Part shown: positions 46,561-54,362 of the stretch, one piece after another
Layout: every line of letters begins with the position of its first letter
Numbering within the stretch: position 1 is the stretch's first letter
NCBI GenBank assembly: GCA_964580105.1
Contig: CAZOJJ010000010.1
Coordinates: forward strand, 1-64,000
From: CAZOJJ01 sp964580105
Lineage (GTDB): Bacteria > Bacteroidota > Rhodothermia > Rhodothermales > Rubricoccaceae
Direction: 5' to 3'
Length of the DNA: 64,000 nucleotides
Made by a program: the position numbers and the translations under genes
Notes under the pieces: model-generated
Told to the model about the DNA's origin: nothing
Database searches by the model: none
The model's input: the letters and a program-made list of their open reading frames with translations, nothing else

Positions 46561-47931
46561 ATGAGCCTCAACGGACTCTTCCAGTCGGGCCGCCGCTCCA
46601 TTCAGGTCCTCGAAGCGGCCATTCAGACGACGGGCCAGAACATCGCCAACGCGAACACGGAGGGCTACAGCCGCCAGCGCATCGGCATCCGCGCGGAGAG
46701 CCTCACCACGCGCGGCCTCCACGCCCGCTTCGCGCCCCACACCTTCACCGGCGCCGGCGTCTCCATCCGGAGCTTCGAGCGCGTCCGCGACGTCCTCCTC
46801 GACGCGGCCGGGCGCGACGCCCGCGCCGGCCTCGGCGCCGCCGAGGAGGACGTCCGCGCGGGCACGACGCTCGAAGGCGTCTTCGCCGCCGGCACGCCCG
46901 GCAGCCTCACCGAGTCGCTCACGTCGTTCTGGAACGCCTTTGCCGACGCGGCCGACCGCCCCGCCGACCTCAACCTCCGCCGCGTCCTCCAGCAGCGCAC
47001 CGACGCGCTGGCCGGCACGTTCCACCGCCTCGACGACGGCCTCAACCGCCTGGCCGGCGAGACGCGGAAGGCCCTCGCCGACGGCGTGGACCGGTTCAAC
47101 GCGCTCACCGAGCGGATCGGCGCACTCAACGCCGAGATCCAAGCCGCCCGCTCGGCCGGCACGCCCAACTTCGCCGCCGAGGACGAACGCGACCGGCTCG
47201 CCGCCGACCTCGCCGACCTCGCCCCCGTCCGCGTCTCTACCGACGACAACGGGCACTACCGCATCACCCTGCAGGGCATGACCGTCGTGCAGGGGAGCAC
47301 GACCCAGCAGCTCGCCTACGCGGGACCGCCCGACGCCGCCGAGGACGTCGTCGCGTTCAAGGGCACGAGCGTCACCTTCGACCCCGGCGACGAGGGCGGC
47401 GGGCGGCTCGGCAGCTGGGCCCGCACCCTCACCGCCACGATCCCCGACACGCGCGCCGGCCTCGACGCGCTCGCCGCCCGCCTCGTGGCCGACGTGAACG
47501 CGGCCCACGGCGCGGGCTACGGCCTCGACGGCAGCACCGGCAACGCCTTCTTCGACCCGGCCGGCACGACGGCCGCCACCCTCGCCCGCTCCTCCGACAT
47601 CACGGACCCGAGCGCCATCGCCCTGGCCGGCGTGCCCGACGCCCCCGGCGACGCGAGCGTCGCCCTCGCACTGGCCAACCTCCGCGCCGGGTTCGAGGAG
47701 GACGCCATCGGCGTCACGGCGGCGGTCGGGTGGCGGCTTCAGACCGCCTCGTCGCTGGAGTCGGCTTCGCGCGCGCTCGTGAGCCACTTCGACGCCCTGA
47801 GCGAGGGCGTCTCCGGCGTCTCGCTCGACGAGGAGATGACGCGGCTCATCGAGTACCAGCAGGCGTTCGCCGCGACGGCCCGCGTGATCACGACGGCGCA
47901 GTCCCTCTTCGACACCCTCCTCGCCCTCTAG
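46561..47931 (+). CDS. flgK: Hook-filament junction protein FlgK
   Basis: The 456-residue product has the FlgK N-terminus SLNGLFQSGRRSIQVLEAAI and NIANANTEGYSRQRIGI, then FERVRDVLLDAAGRDAR, TESLTSFWNAFADAADRPAD, and the C-terminus SLDEEMTRLIEYQQAFAATA RVITTAQSLFDTLLAL. It links hook and filament. Length is toward the short end of the family (about 450-650). flgL follows after 2 bases. Confidence 0.95.
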   Translation: MSLNGLFQSGRRSIQVLEAAIQTTGQNIANANTEGYSRQRIGIRAESLTTRGLHARFAPHTFTGAGVSIRSFERVRDVLLDAAGRDARAGLGAAEEDVRAGTTLEGVFAAGTPGSLTESLTSFWNAFADAADRPADLNLRRVLQQRTDALAGTFHRLDDGLNRLAGETRKALADGVDRFNALTERIGALNAEIQAARSAGTPNFAAEDERDRLAADLADLAPVRVSTDDNGHYRITLQGMTVVQGSTTQQLAYAGPPDAAEDVVAFKGTSVTFDPGDEGGGRLGSWARTLTATIPDTRAGLDALAARLVADVNAAHGAGYGLDGSTGNAFFDPAGTTAATLARSSDITDPSAIALAGVPDAPGDASVALALANLRAGFEEDAIGVTAAVGWRLQTASSLESASRALVSHFDALSEGVSGVSLDEEMTRLIEYQQAFAATARVITTAQSLFDTLLAL

Positions 47932-47933
47932 CC

Positions 47934-48833
47934 ATGCTGCGTCCGCTCTCCCTCTCGTTCGAACGCAGCCTCGCCGCCCGCTCGCCGGAGAACGCCCTCA
48001 CGGAGGTGCGCCGCACGTTCGCCGGGCTCCAGGAGCAGATGGCGACGGGCCGCCGCGTCAACCGCCCCTCCGACGACCCCACTGCCTTCGAGCAGGCGCG
48101 CACCTGGGAGGCCCACGCCGAGCGCCTCGACGGCCACCTCCGCGCCGTCAGCGCCGCGCGGCTCTGGACGAGCCACACGGCCGAGGCCCTCGACGGCCTC
48201 GTCGAGCTCACGATGACGGCCCACGAGCACGGCGTGCGCGGCCGCAACGACAGCCTCTCCGACGCCGACCGCGAGGCCCTCGCCCTCCGCATCGACTCCC
48301 TCCTGGAAGAGGCGGTGGACCGGCTCAACGGGCAGGTCGAAGGCGAGTACCTCTTCGCCGGCAACCAGACCGGCACCGAGCCCTTCGCCGCCGACGGCAC
48401 GCCCAACGCGGGCGACTTCAGCGGCCTCCGCGTCCGCCGCATCGGCCCCGGCGTGGACCTCGCCGTCAACGTCCCGGGCGACCGCGTCCAGCACCTCGGG
48501 AACGGGCAGACCGCCACGGGCGCCCTCCGCGCCCTCGCCGACGCCCTCCGGGGCTCCGGCGACTTCGAGACGGCGCTGGCCGACGTGGCCGCCGCCCGCG
48601 ACCACTTCATCGCGCTCGCCGTCGAGAACGGGGAGGTGCGCCTCCGCCTCGACGAGGCCGAGGCCCAGCTCGACGCCGCCGCCCTCCTGGCCGAGCGCCA
48701 CCGCGCCGACCTCGAAGACACCGACCTCTTCGCCGCCGCCTCCGAGGCGCAGCGCGCGCAGAGCCAGCTCGAAGCCACCCTCCAGACCATCGCGGCCATC
48801 CGGCAGCGTTCCCTCCTCGACTACCTCCGCTAA
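47934..48833 (+). CDS. flgL: Hook-filament junction protein FlgL
   Basis: The 299-residue product belongs to the flagellin-like FlgL group: EVRRTFAGLQEQMATGRRVN RPSDDPTAFEQARTWEAHAE, LDGLVELTMTAHEHGVRGRN, LNGQVEGEYLFAGNQTGTEP, and C-terminal LAERHRADLEDTDLFAAASE ending IRQRSLLDYLR. The RPSDDP motif is the family mark. It follows flgK, as usual. HDOD gene begins 23 bases later. Confidence 0.93.
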   Translation: MLRPLSLSFERSLAARSPENALTEVRRTFAGLQEQMATGRRVNRPSDDPTAFEQARTWEAHAERLDGHLRAVSAARLWTSHTAEALDGLVELTMTAHEHGVRGRNDSLSDADREALALRIDSLLEEAVDRLNGQVEGEYLFAGNQTGTEPFAADGTPNAGDFSGLRVRRIGPGVDLAVNVPGDRVQHLGNGQTATGALRALADALRGSGDFETALADVAAARDHFIALAVENGEVRLRLDEAEAQLDAAALLAERHRADLEDTDLFAAASEAQRAQSQLEATLQTIAAIRQRSLLDYLR

Positions 48834-48856
48834 GCCCCAGCCCGGGCCGCCGCCCG

Positions 48857-49861
48857 ATGTACCGCACCATGCGCCCCCTGCCCGCCAAAGGCGTCCTCGC
48901 CCAGCTCGAACTGCGCTGCCCGCCCTTCCCGCAGACGCTCATCGAGGCCGTCGACATGCTCGACCACCTCGACGACATCGAGGTGCGGCCCGTGGCGCGG
49001 ATGGTGGAGCGGGACCCGATCCTGCTGGCCCAGTTGCTCAAGACCGTCAACTCGGCGTACTACGGGCTCCAGCAGACGATCACCTCGCCCGAGCGGGCCG
49101 TGGTGCTGCTGGGGCCGGTGACGGTGGTCGGCCTCGTGGCCGGGATGAGCATGCTCCGCCTCCGCCCCCTCGTCACCGACGCCAACTCGGCCGTGATGGA
49201 CCGGGTCATCGCGCACAGCCTGGCGACGGCCTACCTCACCCGCTTCCTGATCGAGGAGGTGCCCGGCCACGCCGTCGTGCAGCAGCACCCGTCGCTGGCC
49301 CGCAACGGCGGCGCCTTCACGGCCGGCCTGCTCCACGACCTCGGCAAGTTCATCCTCCTCTACAACCACCCCGAGGAGGCCGCCGCGCTCTACCGGGACC
49401 GCGTCCTCGACGACCTCGTCGCCCCGCGCGACGCCTGCGAGCACGAGCGGCTCCTCTTCGGCTGCGACCACACCGAGGCCGGCGTGATGGCCGCGCAGCA
49501 CTCCCACTTCCCCGAGCCGCTCACCAACGTGATCCGGCTCCACCACACGCCCGCGGCCCTCCGCGGCGAGGGCGTCGCCACGGAGACGGCCGCCCTCCTC
49601 CGCGCCACCGTCGCCGCCAGCCACGCGGCCTCCTGGCTCGGCTACGGCGTGAGCGAGGCGGCCCCGCCCGACGCCCACCCCGACGAGCCCGTCTGGGACG
49701 AGCTGCTCCGCCGCGACCACCCCCGCCTCGGCACCCTCGACGCCCTCCTGGAGCGCGTCGAGGCGCAGGCCGAGCCGCTCCGCCAGTACGTCGGCGTCCT
49801 GACCGCCTCCTACCCCAACGCCGTCGACCGACTGCGGAAGCAGATGCGGCTGGTGCGGTAG
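48857..49861 (+). CDS. HDOD domain protein
   Basis: The 334-residue product carries an HDOD (HD-related output) domain: LELRCPPFPQTLIEAVDMLD, VARMVERDPILLAQLLKTVN SAYYGL, and the ITSPERAVVLLGPVTVVGLV block; HDLGKF (GLLHDLGKFILLYNHPEEA) and EHERLLFGCDHTEAGVMAAQ follow. HDOD proteins act in signalling, often near chemotaxis or flagellar genes. Cyclic-di-GMP hydrolysis is not implied, as HDOD lacks the full HD-GYP set. A start at 48869 (MRPLPAK) is an alternative. Confidence 0.9.
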   Translation: MYRTMRPLPAKGVLAQLELRCPPFPQTLIEAVDMLDHLDDIEVRPVARMVERDPILLAQLLKTVNSAYYGLQQTITSPERAVVLLGPVTVVGLVAGMSMLRLRPLVTDANSAVMDRVIAHSLATAYLTRFLIEEVPGHAVVQQHPSLARNGGAFTAGLLHDLGKFILLYNHPEEAAALYRDRVLDDLVAPRDACEHERLLFGCDHTEAGVMAAQHSHFPEPLTNVIRLHHTPAALRGEGVATETAALLRATVAASHAASWLGYGVSEAAPPDAHPDEPVWDELLRRDHPRLGTLDALLERVEAQAEPLRQYVGVLTASYPNAVDRLRKQMRLVR

Positions 49862-49886
49862 TACGTATTGCGTAGAGCGACTCACG

Positions 49887-50069
49887 CGATACGCAACACG
49901 NNNNNNNNNNNNNNNNNNNNNNNNNNNNNNNNNNNNNNNNNNNNNNNNNNNNNNNNNNNNNNNNNNNNNNNNNNNNNNNNNNNNNNNNNNNNNNNNNNNN
50001 CGATACCCAACACGCGATACCCAACACGCGATACCCAACACGCGATACCCAACACGCGATACCCAACAC
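49887..50069. repeat. 14-bp tandem repeat (cgatacccaacacg) with an assembly gap
   Basis: A variant copy (cgatacgcaacacg) at 49887-49900 touches the gap; four perfect copies start at 50001, 50015, 50029 and 50043 and a partial fifth follows at 50057. True copy number is unknown. Confidence 0.95.
49901..50000. other. Assembly gap (100 N)
   Basis: Exactly 100 N with the same 14-bp repeat on both sides. Confidence 0.95.
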
Positions 50070-50077
50070 CTTCCCCC

Positions 50078-50119
50078 GCGCATCCCGGCCCACCGAGGCG
50101 GCCGGGATGCGCGTTTTTC
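50078..50119 (+). terminator. Intrinsic terminator before flagellin
   Basis: gcgcatcccggcc (50078-50090) pairs with ggccgggatgcgc (50100-50112) and is followed by gtttttc. It would end transcripts from flgF-flgL/HDOD and isolate fliC. Confidence 0.88.
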
Positions 50120-50148
50120 AGGCCAAGCGCGGGTTTTTTCAGGGATGG

Positions 50149-50176
50149 CTTAAGCGCGCCCTTCGGCACCGATAAC
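50149..50176 (+). promoter_or_regulatory. fliC: Sigma28-like promoter of flagellin
   Basis: CTTAAG at 50149-50154 and CCGATAAC at 50169-50176, 20 bases start to start. The same CCGATAAC-GGG box occurs before fliS and flgM. CCGATAA is the established -10 of flagellar sigma28. Confidence 0.75.
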
Positions 50177-50242
50177 CGGGATAGACCGACCGGGGTCACC
50201 CCGGCACACCGCTTCCTCTACTCCCCCCACACCAACCCCTTC

Positions 50243-50249
50243 AGGAGGT
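50243..50249 (+). promoter_or_regulatory. fliC: Shine-Dalgarno site of flagellin
   Basis: AGGAGGT at 50243-50249 with 6 bases to the ATG at 50256. Most other starts in the window have no such site, so flagellin stands out as built for strong translation. Confidence 0.85.
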
Positions 50250-50255
50250 ACCCCG

Positions 50256-51440
50256 ATGATCGGCGATCTCTCCCGCATCAACACCAACGTCCAGTCGCTC
50301 CAGGCGCTGGGCGCGATGAACAAGACCAACGACCAGCTGGCGATGCGCCAGATGCGGCTCGCCACCGGCAGCCGGATCAACCGCGCCGAGGACGACTCCG
50401 CGGGCTACACCATCGCGAAGAAGCTCGAGTCCAAGACGCGCGGCCAGGCCCAGGCCCTCGCCAACATCGGCGACGCCAAGGGCATGCTGACCGTCGGCGA
50501 AGGCGCCCTCAACTCGGTCATGGACATCCTCCAGACCATGAAGGAGAAGGCCGTCCAGGCCGCCAACGACACGATGGGCGCCGACGAGCGCGCCGCCGTG
50601 GAGCGCCAGCTCGACGCGCTCTACAACGAGATCGGCGACGTCCTCGGCGGCGCCGAGTTCAACGGGCAGTCCCTCTTCAGCGGCAACACGCTCACCTTCC
50701 AGGTCGGCGCCGAGCAGGGCGACAGCTTCCAGGTCGCCACCGCCACCCTCACGAAGGACACGGTCGTGGCCGGCGTCTCCTCGCAGGGCCGCGCGGCCTC
50801 CGTCGGCACGGCCGTCACCACGGCCGGCGGGCAGTACGACGCCTGGGACAACGCCACCGACGACACCATCACCATCGTCAACAACGGCTACACCGGCTCC
50901 CACAGCGGCACGCTCTACTTCAAGAAGGACGGGACCAACCTCCTCGTCTCCACCGAGGACACCGTCTCCGGCTTCGCCAACGCGGACACCATCGACCTCA
51001 CCGGCTACACGGCCGGCACGGACCTGACCTACAACGGGATCAGCTTCGAGTTCGGCGCCGACCTCGCCGACCTCGACGACGGCGACGGCTTCTCGATCAA
51101 GGTCGAGGCCGCCATCGCCGCCGGGACCGACACCTTCGTCGGGCAGCTGACCGATCACGCCGCCGCCGCCGCCGTGATCTCCAACATCGACGCGGGCATC
51201 GACCTGGTGGCCCAGGAGCTCTCCAAGCTCGGCGACTCGCAGTCCCGGCTGACGCAGAAGGAGTCCAACCTCCAGACCACGATCACCAACTACGAGGCGG
51301 CCCGCAGCCGGATCGAGGACGCCGACTTCGCCAAGGAGCAGATGGAGATCGTCAAGCTCCAGATCCTCCAGCAGACGGGCATCGCCTCCCTCGCGCAGGC
51401 CAACTCGGCCCCGCAGGGCGTGCTCCAGCTCCTCCGGTAG
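50256..51440 (+). CDS. fliC: Flagellin
   Basis: The 394-residue filament subunit. D0/D1 N-terminus: RINTNVQSLQALGAMNKTND, LATGSRINRAEDDSAGYTIA, LANIGDAKGMLTVGEGALNS; C-terminal D1/D0: LTQKESNLQTTITNYEAARS, RIEDADFAKEQMEIVKLQIL, QQTGIASLAQANSAPQGVLQ. The central D2-like part (about 165-290) is short and variable, with Thr/Asp-rich strands. Alone under its own promoter and terminator. FliS and FliD follow on separate signals. Confidence 0.97.
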   Translation: MIGDLSRINTNVQSLQALGAMNKTNDQLAMRQMRLATGSRINRAEDDSAGYTIAKKLESKTRGQAQALANIGDAKGMLTVGEGALNSVMDILQTMKEKAVQAANDTMGADERAAVERQLDALYNEIGDVLGGAEFNGQSLFSGNTLTFQVGAEQGDSFQVATATLTKDTVVAGVSSQGRAASVGTAVTTAGGQYDAWDNATDDTITIVNNGYTGSHSGTLYFKKDGTNLLVSTEDTVSGFANADTIDLTGYTAGTDLTYNGISFEFGADLADLDDGDGFSIKVEAAIAAGTDTFVGQLTDHAAAAAVISNIDAGIDLVAQELSKLGDSQSRLTQKESNLQTTITNYEAARSRIEDADFAKEQMEIVKLQILQQTGIASLAQANSAPQGVLQLLR

Positions 51441-51482
51441 GCGCCCCGGCTCCCGCCCCCACGGAGCCCGCTTCCCCGGCCG

Positions 51483-51508
51483 CCGCCCCCCGCCCACGCG
51501 GGGGGCGG
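51483..51508 (+). terminator. Stem-loop after flagellin
   Basis: ccgccccccgc (51483-51493) pairs with gcggggggcgg (51498-51508); a T-poor tail follows. It lies 43 bases after the flagellin stop. Confidence 0.65.
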
Positions 51509-51557
51509 CCCCGTGCGTTTGGCCCCTTCGCCGCTCCACCTGCTTCTCGCATGAACC

Positions 51558-51586
51558 CTTAGCACGCGCCCCCGGCCTCCGATAAC
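51558..51586 (+). promoter_or_regulatory. fliS: Sigma28-like promoter before fliS
   Basis: CTTA at 51558-51561 and CCGATAAC at 51579-51586, 21 bases start to start, 128 bases before the fliS ATG. Confidence 0.7.
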
Positions 51587-51713
51587 GGGAGCAGGCGCCG
51601 CCCGGAAAAGCCTTCCGGCCCGGCACCTCCGAGGCCGACGGACCCGGCCCCGGCCGCCGCCCGGCTTCGTTTCCGCCCGCTTTCCCGTTTCGGAACCAGA
51701 CTTGCCTGCTCCC

Positions 51714-52037
51714 ATGCACCCCCAGCTCCGCATGCGCCAGTACCAGCACCAGTCCATCGCCACGGCCTCGCCCGAGCGTCTCGTCGCCAAGCTCTTCGAC
51801 CTGGGCGTGGCGGCGTGCCACCGGGGCGACCGGCCGCACCTCCGCGCCGTCCTCGTGGAGCTCGTCGGCGGGCTCGACTTCGAGCGGGGCGGCGAGCTGG
51901 CGCAGCGCCTCCACGGCCTCTACACGTTCTGCCTCGCCGAGAGCAACGACGGCAGCCTGGATGTCGTCGCCACCATCCTCGGCGGCCTCCGCGAGGCGTG
52001 GCAGGAGGGCGTACTCAAGCAACCCCTCGCCGCCTGA
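51714..52037 (+). CDS. fliS: Flagellin export chaperone FliS
   Basis: The 107-residue product has the FliS N-terminal pattern RQYQHQSIATASPERLVAKL FDLGVAACHRGD and a helical C-terminus with LDVVATILGGLREAWQEGV. It binds unfolded flagellin and keeps it from assembling in the cytoplasm. ATG at 51714 is used; fliD starts 35 bases after the stop, the usual fliS-fliD neighbourhood. Confidence 0.85.
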   Translation: MHPQLRMRQYQHQSIATASPERLVAKLFDLGVAACHRGDRPHLRAVLVELVGGLDFERGGELAQRLHGLYTFCLAESNDGSLDVVATILGGLREAWQEGVLKQPLAA

Positions 52038-52072
52038 AGGGGCGGCCTTCCTCTCACCGGCTCCTCCGCGTC

Positions 52073-53548
52073 ATGGCTTCCGCCGTCTACAACAGCAGCG
52101 ACCCCTACGAGCAGCTCATCGCGCAGATGATCCGGCTGGAGCGCCAGCCACAGACCACGCTCAAGGCGCAAAAGAGCGAGCACGAGGTGCAGCGCGCCGT
52201 ACTCAACGACTTCGACAGCGCGCTCTCCGCGCTCCACACCGCGCTCAAGGGGTTCACCGACGTGGTGGCCAACCCCTTCGCCGCACGGAAGGCGACGGTC
52301 TCCTCGGGCGCCACCTTCGCGGCCTCGGCCGGCGACACCGCCGCACCCGGCACCCACAGCCTCACCGTCGAGCGCCTGGCGGCGGCGGACACCCGCGTCT
52401 CGGCCCAACTCGCCGCCGAGGGCACTGCCCTGCGCGACTTCTTCGACCTCCACGGCGTGCAGACCTTCTCCATCGAGGTCCACAGCCCGACCGACGACGA
52501 CCCCGGCCGGCGCGTGCCCGTCGCCGTGACCGTGCATCCCGTCGGCACGACCGACGCGGCCATCCTGGCCGAGATCCGCCAGGCCGTCGCCGACGCGATG
52601 GGCGCGGCCGTCTCTGCCGGCACCCTCGAGCGCGCCCACGCCGCCACGGCCGCCGTCGTCAACGAAACCGCGGACTCGGCCCGCCTCTCGCTCCGCAGCG
52701 GCGCCACCGGCTACGCCGGCCGCCTCACCTTCTCCGACTCGGCCGACGGCCTCCTCGCCCTGCTGGAGCTGGACGGGACCGACGCGCCCGTCGGCACCGG
52801 CGGCGGCGCCGTCACCCCCGTCGGCACGAGCGAGACCGACTCCGCCCTCAACGCGCGGTTCGTCCTCGACGGGCTCACGCTCTACCGCGGCTCCAACACC
52901 GTGGACGACGCGCTCACCGGCGTCACGCTCACCCTCAACGCCCCCGGCGAGGCCGGCACCCTCACCGTCGGCCCCAACGGCGACGCGGTGGCGGAGAAGG
53001 TGAACGACTTCATCAAGAAGTACAACGCCGTGCTCGGCTTCATCAGCCAGCGCTCGAAGGTCGACGCCGCGAGCGGCGCGCGCGGCCAGTTCGCCACCGA
53101 CACCTCGGTGCGCGGCCTCCGCTACGGGATGCGCACCGACCTGCTCTCGGCCGTGGACGGCCAGCCCGACGGCCTCGCCCGGCTGACCGACCTCGGCATC
53201 GCCATCAACGACGACGGCACGCTCAAGCTGGCCGACAAGGAGGCCCTCACCGCCGCCGTCGGCCGCGACCCGGCGGCGGTGCAGCGCCTCTTCGCCGCCG
53301 AGGACGGCGGCCTCGCCACCCAGCTGCAGGCCCGCCTCGGCTCTTTCCTCGGCACCAACGGCTCGCTCAAAGCCCGCAAGGACTCCATGGACGCCCGCAT
53401 CCGACGCCTCGACAAGCAGATCGCCAGCTGGGACACCCGCATGGAGCGCCGCGAGGAGGAGCTCCGCCTCCAGTTCGCCCGGCTCCAGGAGACGATCGCG
53501 CTGCTGCAGGGCCAGAGCACCACGCTCACCTCCTTCCTCTACGGCTAG
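52073..53548 (+). CDS. fliD: Filament cap protein FliD
   Basis: The 491-residue product has the FliD N-terminus with QLIAQMIRLERQPQTTLKAQ, LSALHTALKGFTDVVANPFA, and the C-terminus with VNDFIKKYNAVLGFISQRS, LTDLGIAINDDGTLKLADKE, RRLDKQIASWDTRMERREEE LRLQFARLQETIALLQGQS. It caps the filament and adds flagellin. The middle domain is long and Thr-rich as usual. The next gene starts 22 bases later. Confidence 0.95.
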   Translation: MASAVYNSSDPYEQLIAQMIRLERQPQTTLKAQKSEHEVQRAVLNDFDSALSALHTALKGFTDVVANPFAARKATVSSGATFAASAGDTAAPGTHSLTVERLAAADTRVSAQLAAEGTALRDFFDLHGVQTFSIEVHSPTDDDPGRRVPVAVTVHPVGTTDAAILAEIRQAVADAMGAAVSAGTLERAHAATAAVVNETADSARLSLRSGATGYAGRLTFSDSADGLLALLELDGTDAPVGTGGGAVTPVGTSETDSALNARFVLDGLTLYRGSNTVDDALTGVTLTLNAPGEAGTLTVGPNGDAVAEKVNDFIKKYNAVLGFISQRSKVDAASGARGQFATDTSVRGLRYGMRTDLLSAVDGQPDGLARLTDLGIAINDDGTLKLADKEALTAAVGRDPAAVQRLFAAEDGGLATQLQARLGSFLGTNGSLKARKDSMDARIRRLDKQIASWDTRMERREEELRLQFARLQETIALLQGQSTTLTSFLYG

Positions 53549-53570
53549 CCGCCCCTCGGGCTGACCTGCG

Positions 53571-53900
53571 ATGCCCCCTCGCCCCTCCGACACGCTCCTC
53601 GACGCCATCTACGCCTGCGGCGAGCGCCTCCTCGACGCCCTCGACGCGGGCGACTTCGAGGCGACCGTCGCCTGCGCCCGCGAGCGCGACGCGCTCATCG
53701 CACGGCTTCCCGCCGAGGGCGAGGGGACCGACGCGCCCCGCGCGGCCCGCCTGACCCAGCAGCACCGCGTCCTCACCGAGCGGCTCCAGCTCGCCCACGA
53801 CCGGCTCGCCGACGCCCTTCGCCGCTCCGACCGCTTCCAGCACGCGGCCGGCTCGTACGCCGCGACGCACGCCCAGCCCCGCCTCCAGGCACGGGGCTGA
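53571..53900 (+). CDS. FliT-like small helical protein
   Basis: The 109-residue product is helical (LLDAIYACGERLLDALDAGD, ATVACARERDALIARLPAEG, LTQQHRVLTERLQLAHDRLA) and directly follows fliD, where FliT, the FliD chaperone, is normally found. Size fits FliT. I assign it by position and helical pattern only; no sequence motif proves it. Confidence 0.6.
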   Translation: MPPRPSDTLLDAIYACGERLLDALDAGDFEATVACARERDALIARLPAEGEGTDAPRAARLTQQHRVLTERLQLAHDRLADALRRSDRFQHAAGSYAATHAQPRLQARG

Positions 53901-53930
53901 ACCCCGACCGCGCACTATTTTGGGGGCGTC

Positions 53931-53959
53931 CTTAGTGTCCGGCCTCCGGCCCCGATAAC
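53931..53959 (+). promoter_or_regulatory. flgM: Sigma28-like promoter before flgM
   Basis: CTTA at 53931-53934 and CCGATAAC at 53952-53959, 21 bases start to start, 27 bases before the flgM ATG. Confidence 0.72.
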
Positions 53960-53986
53960 CGGGGTAGCTCCCCAGCCCTCCCGCCC

Positions 53987-54343
53987 ATGAACGTCTCCCG
54001 CATCACGCCCGGCTCGTCCGCCGCCACCGGCGCCGCCAGCCCCGAGGCCGCCGAGTCCGACCCGCGCGTCCGTGCTCTCCGGGCGCCGGCTCCTACCACC
54101 TCGGCCGGGCGGGGCGACCGCTTCGAGATGTCGGAGGCCGCCCGCGCCCACCAGGCCGAGGTGGCCGAGCACCACGCGGAGGTCGAATCGGCCCGCGCGG
54201 CCCTCCGCGCCGAGGGCGATCTCACCCCCGAGCGCGTCGCCCGGCTCCAGCAGCGGGTCGAGGAGGGGTTCTACGACCGGCCCGAGGTCGTCGCGACCGT
54301 GGCCGAGCGGGCCGCCGCCGACCTCCGCGCCAGCGAGGGCTGA
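53987..54343 (+). CDS. flgM: Anti-sigma28 factor FlgM
   Basis: The 118-residue product has an unstructured N-terminus rich in Ser/Ala/Pro and the FlgM C-terminal pattern: VRALRAPAPTTSAGRGDRFE, EMSEAARAHQAEVAEH and a final helix with VARLQQRVEEGFYDRPEVVA TVAERAAADL. It holds FliA inactive until the hook is complete and FlgM is exported. It has its own sigma28-like site, a feedback loop. It converges with the NtrC-type gene, 19 bases between stops. Confidence 0.85.
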   Translation: MNVSRITPGSSAATGAASPEAAESDPRVRALRAPAPTTSAGRGDRFEMSEAARAHQAEVAEHHAEVESARAALRAEGDLTPERVARLQQRVEEGFYDRPEVVATVAERAAADLRASEG

Positions 54344-54362
54344 GCACTCCGGAGGCCCGGGC

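Larger units (their letters stand above)
49862..50255. other. Intergenic region upstream of flagellin
   Basis: About 394 bases in the assembly, holding a 14-bp array with a 100-N gap, a strong hairpin terminator, a sigma28-like promoter and a perfect Shine-Dalgarno site. No gene is seen. Confidence 0.85.

Noticed and set aside
53571..53900. Firm assignment as fliT
   Set aside because: Position and helices fit but there is no motif, so it is reported only as FliT-like.
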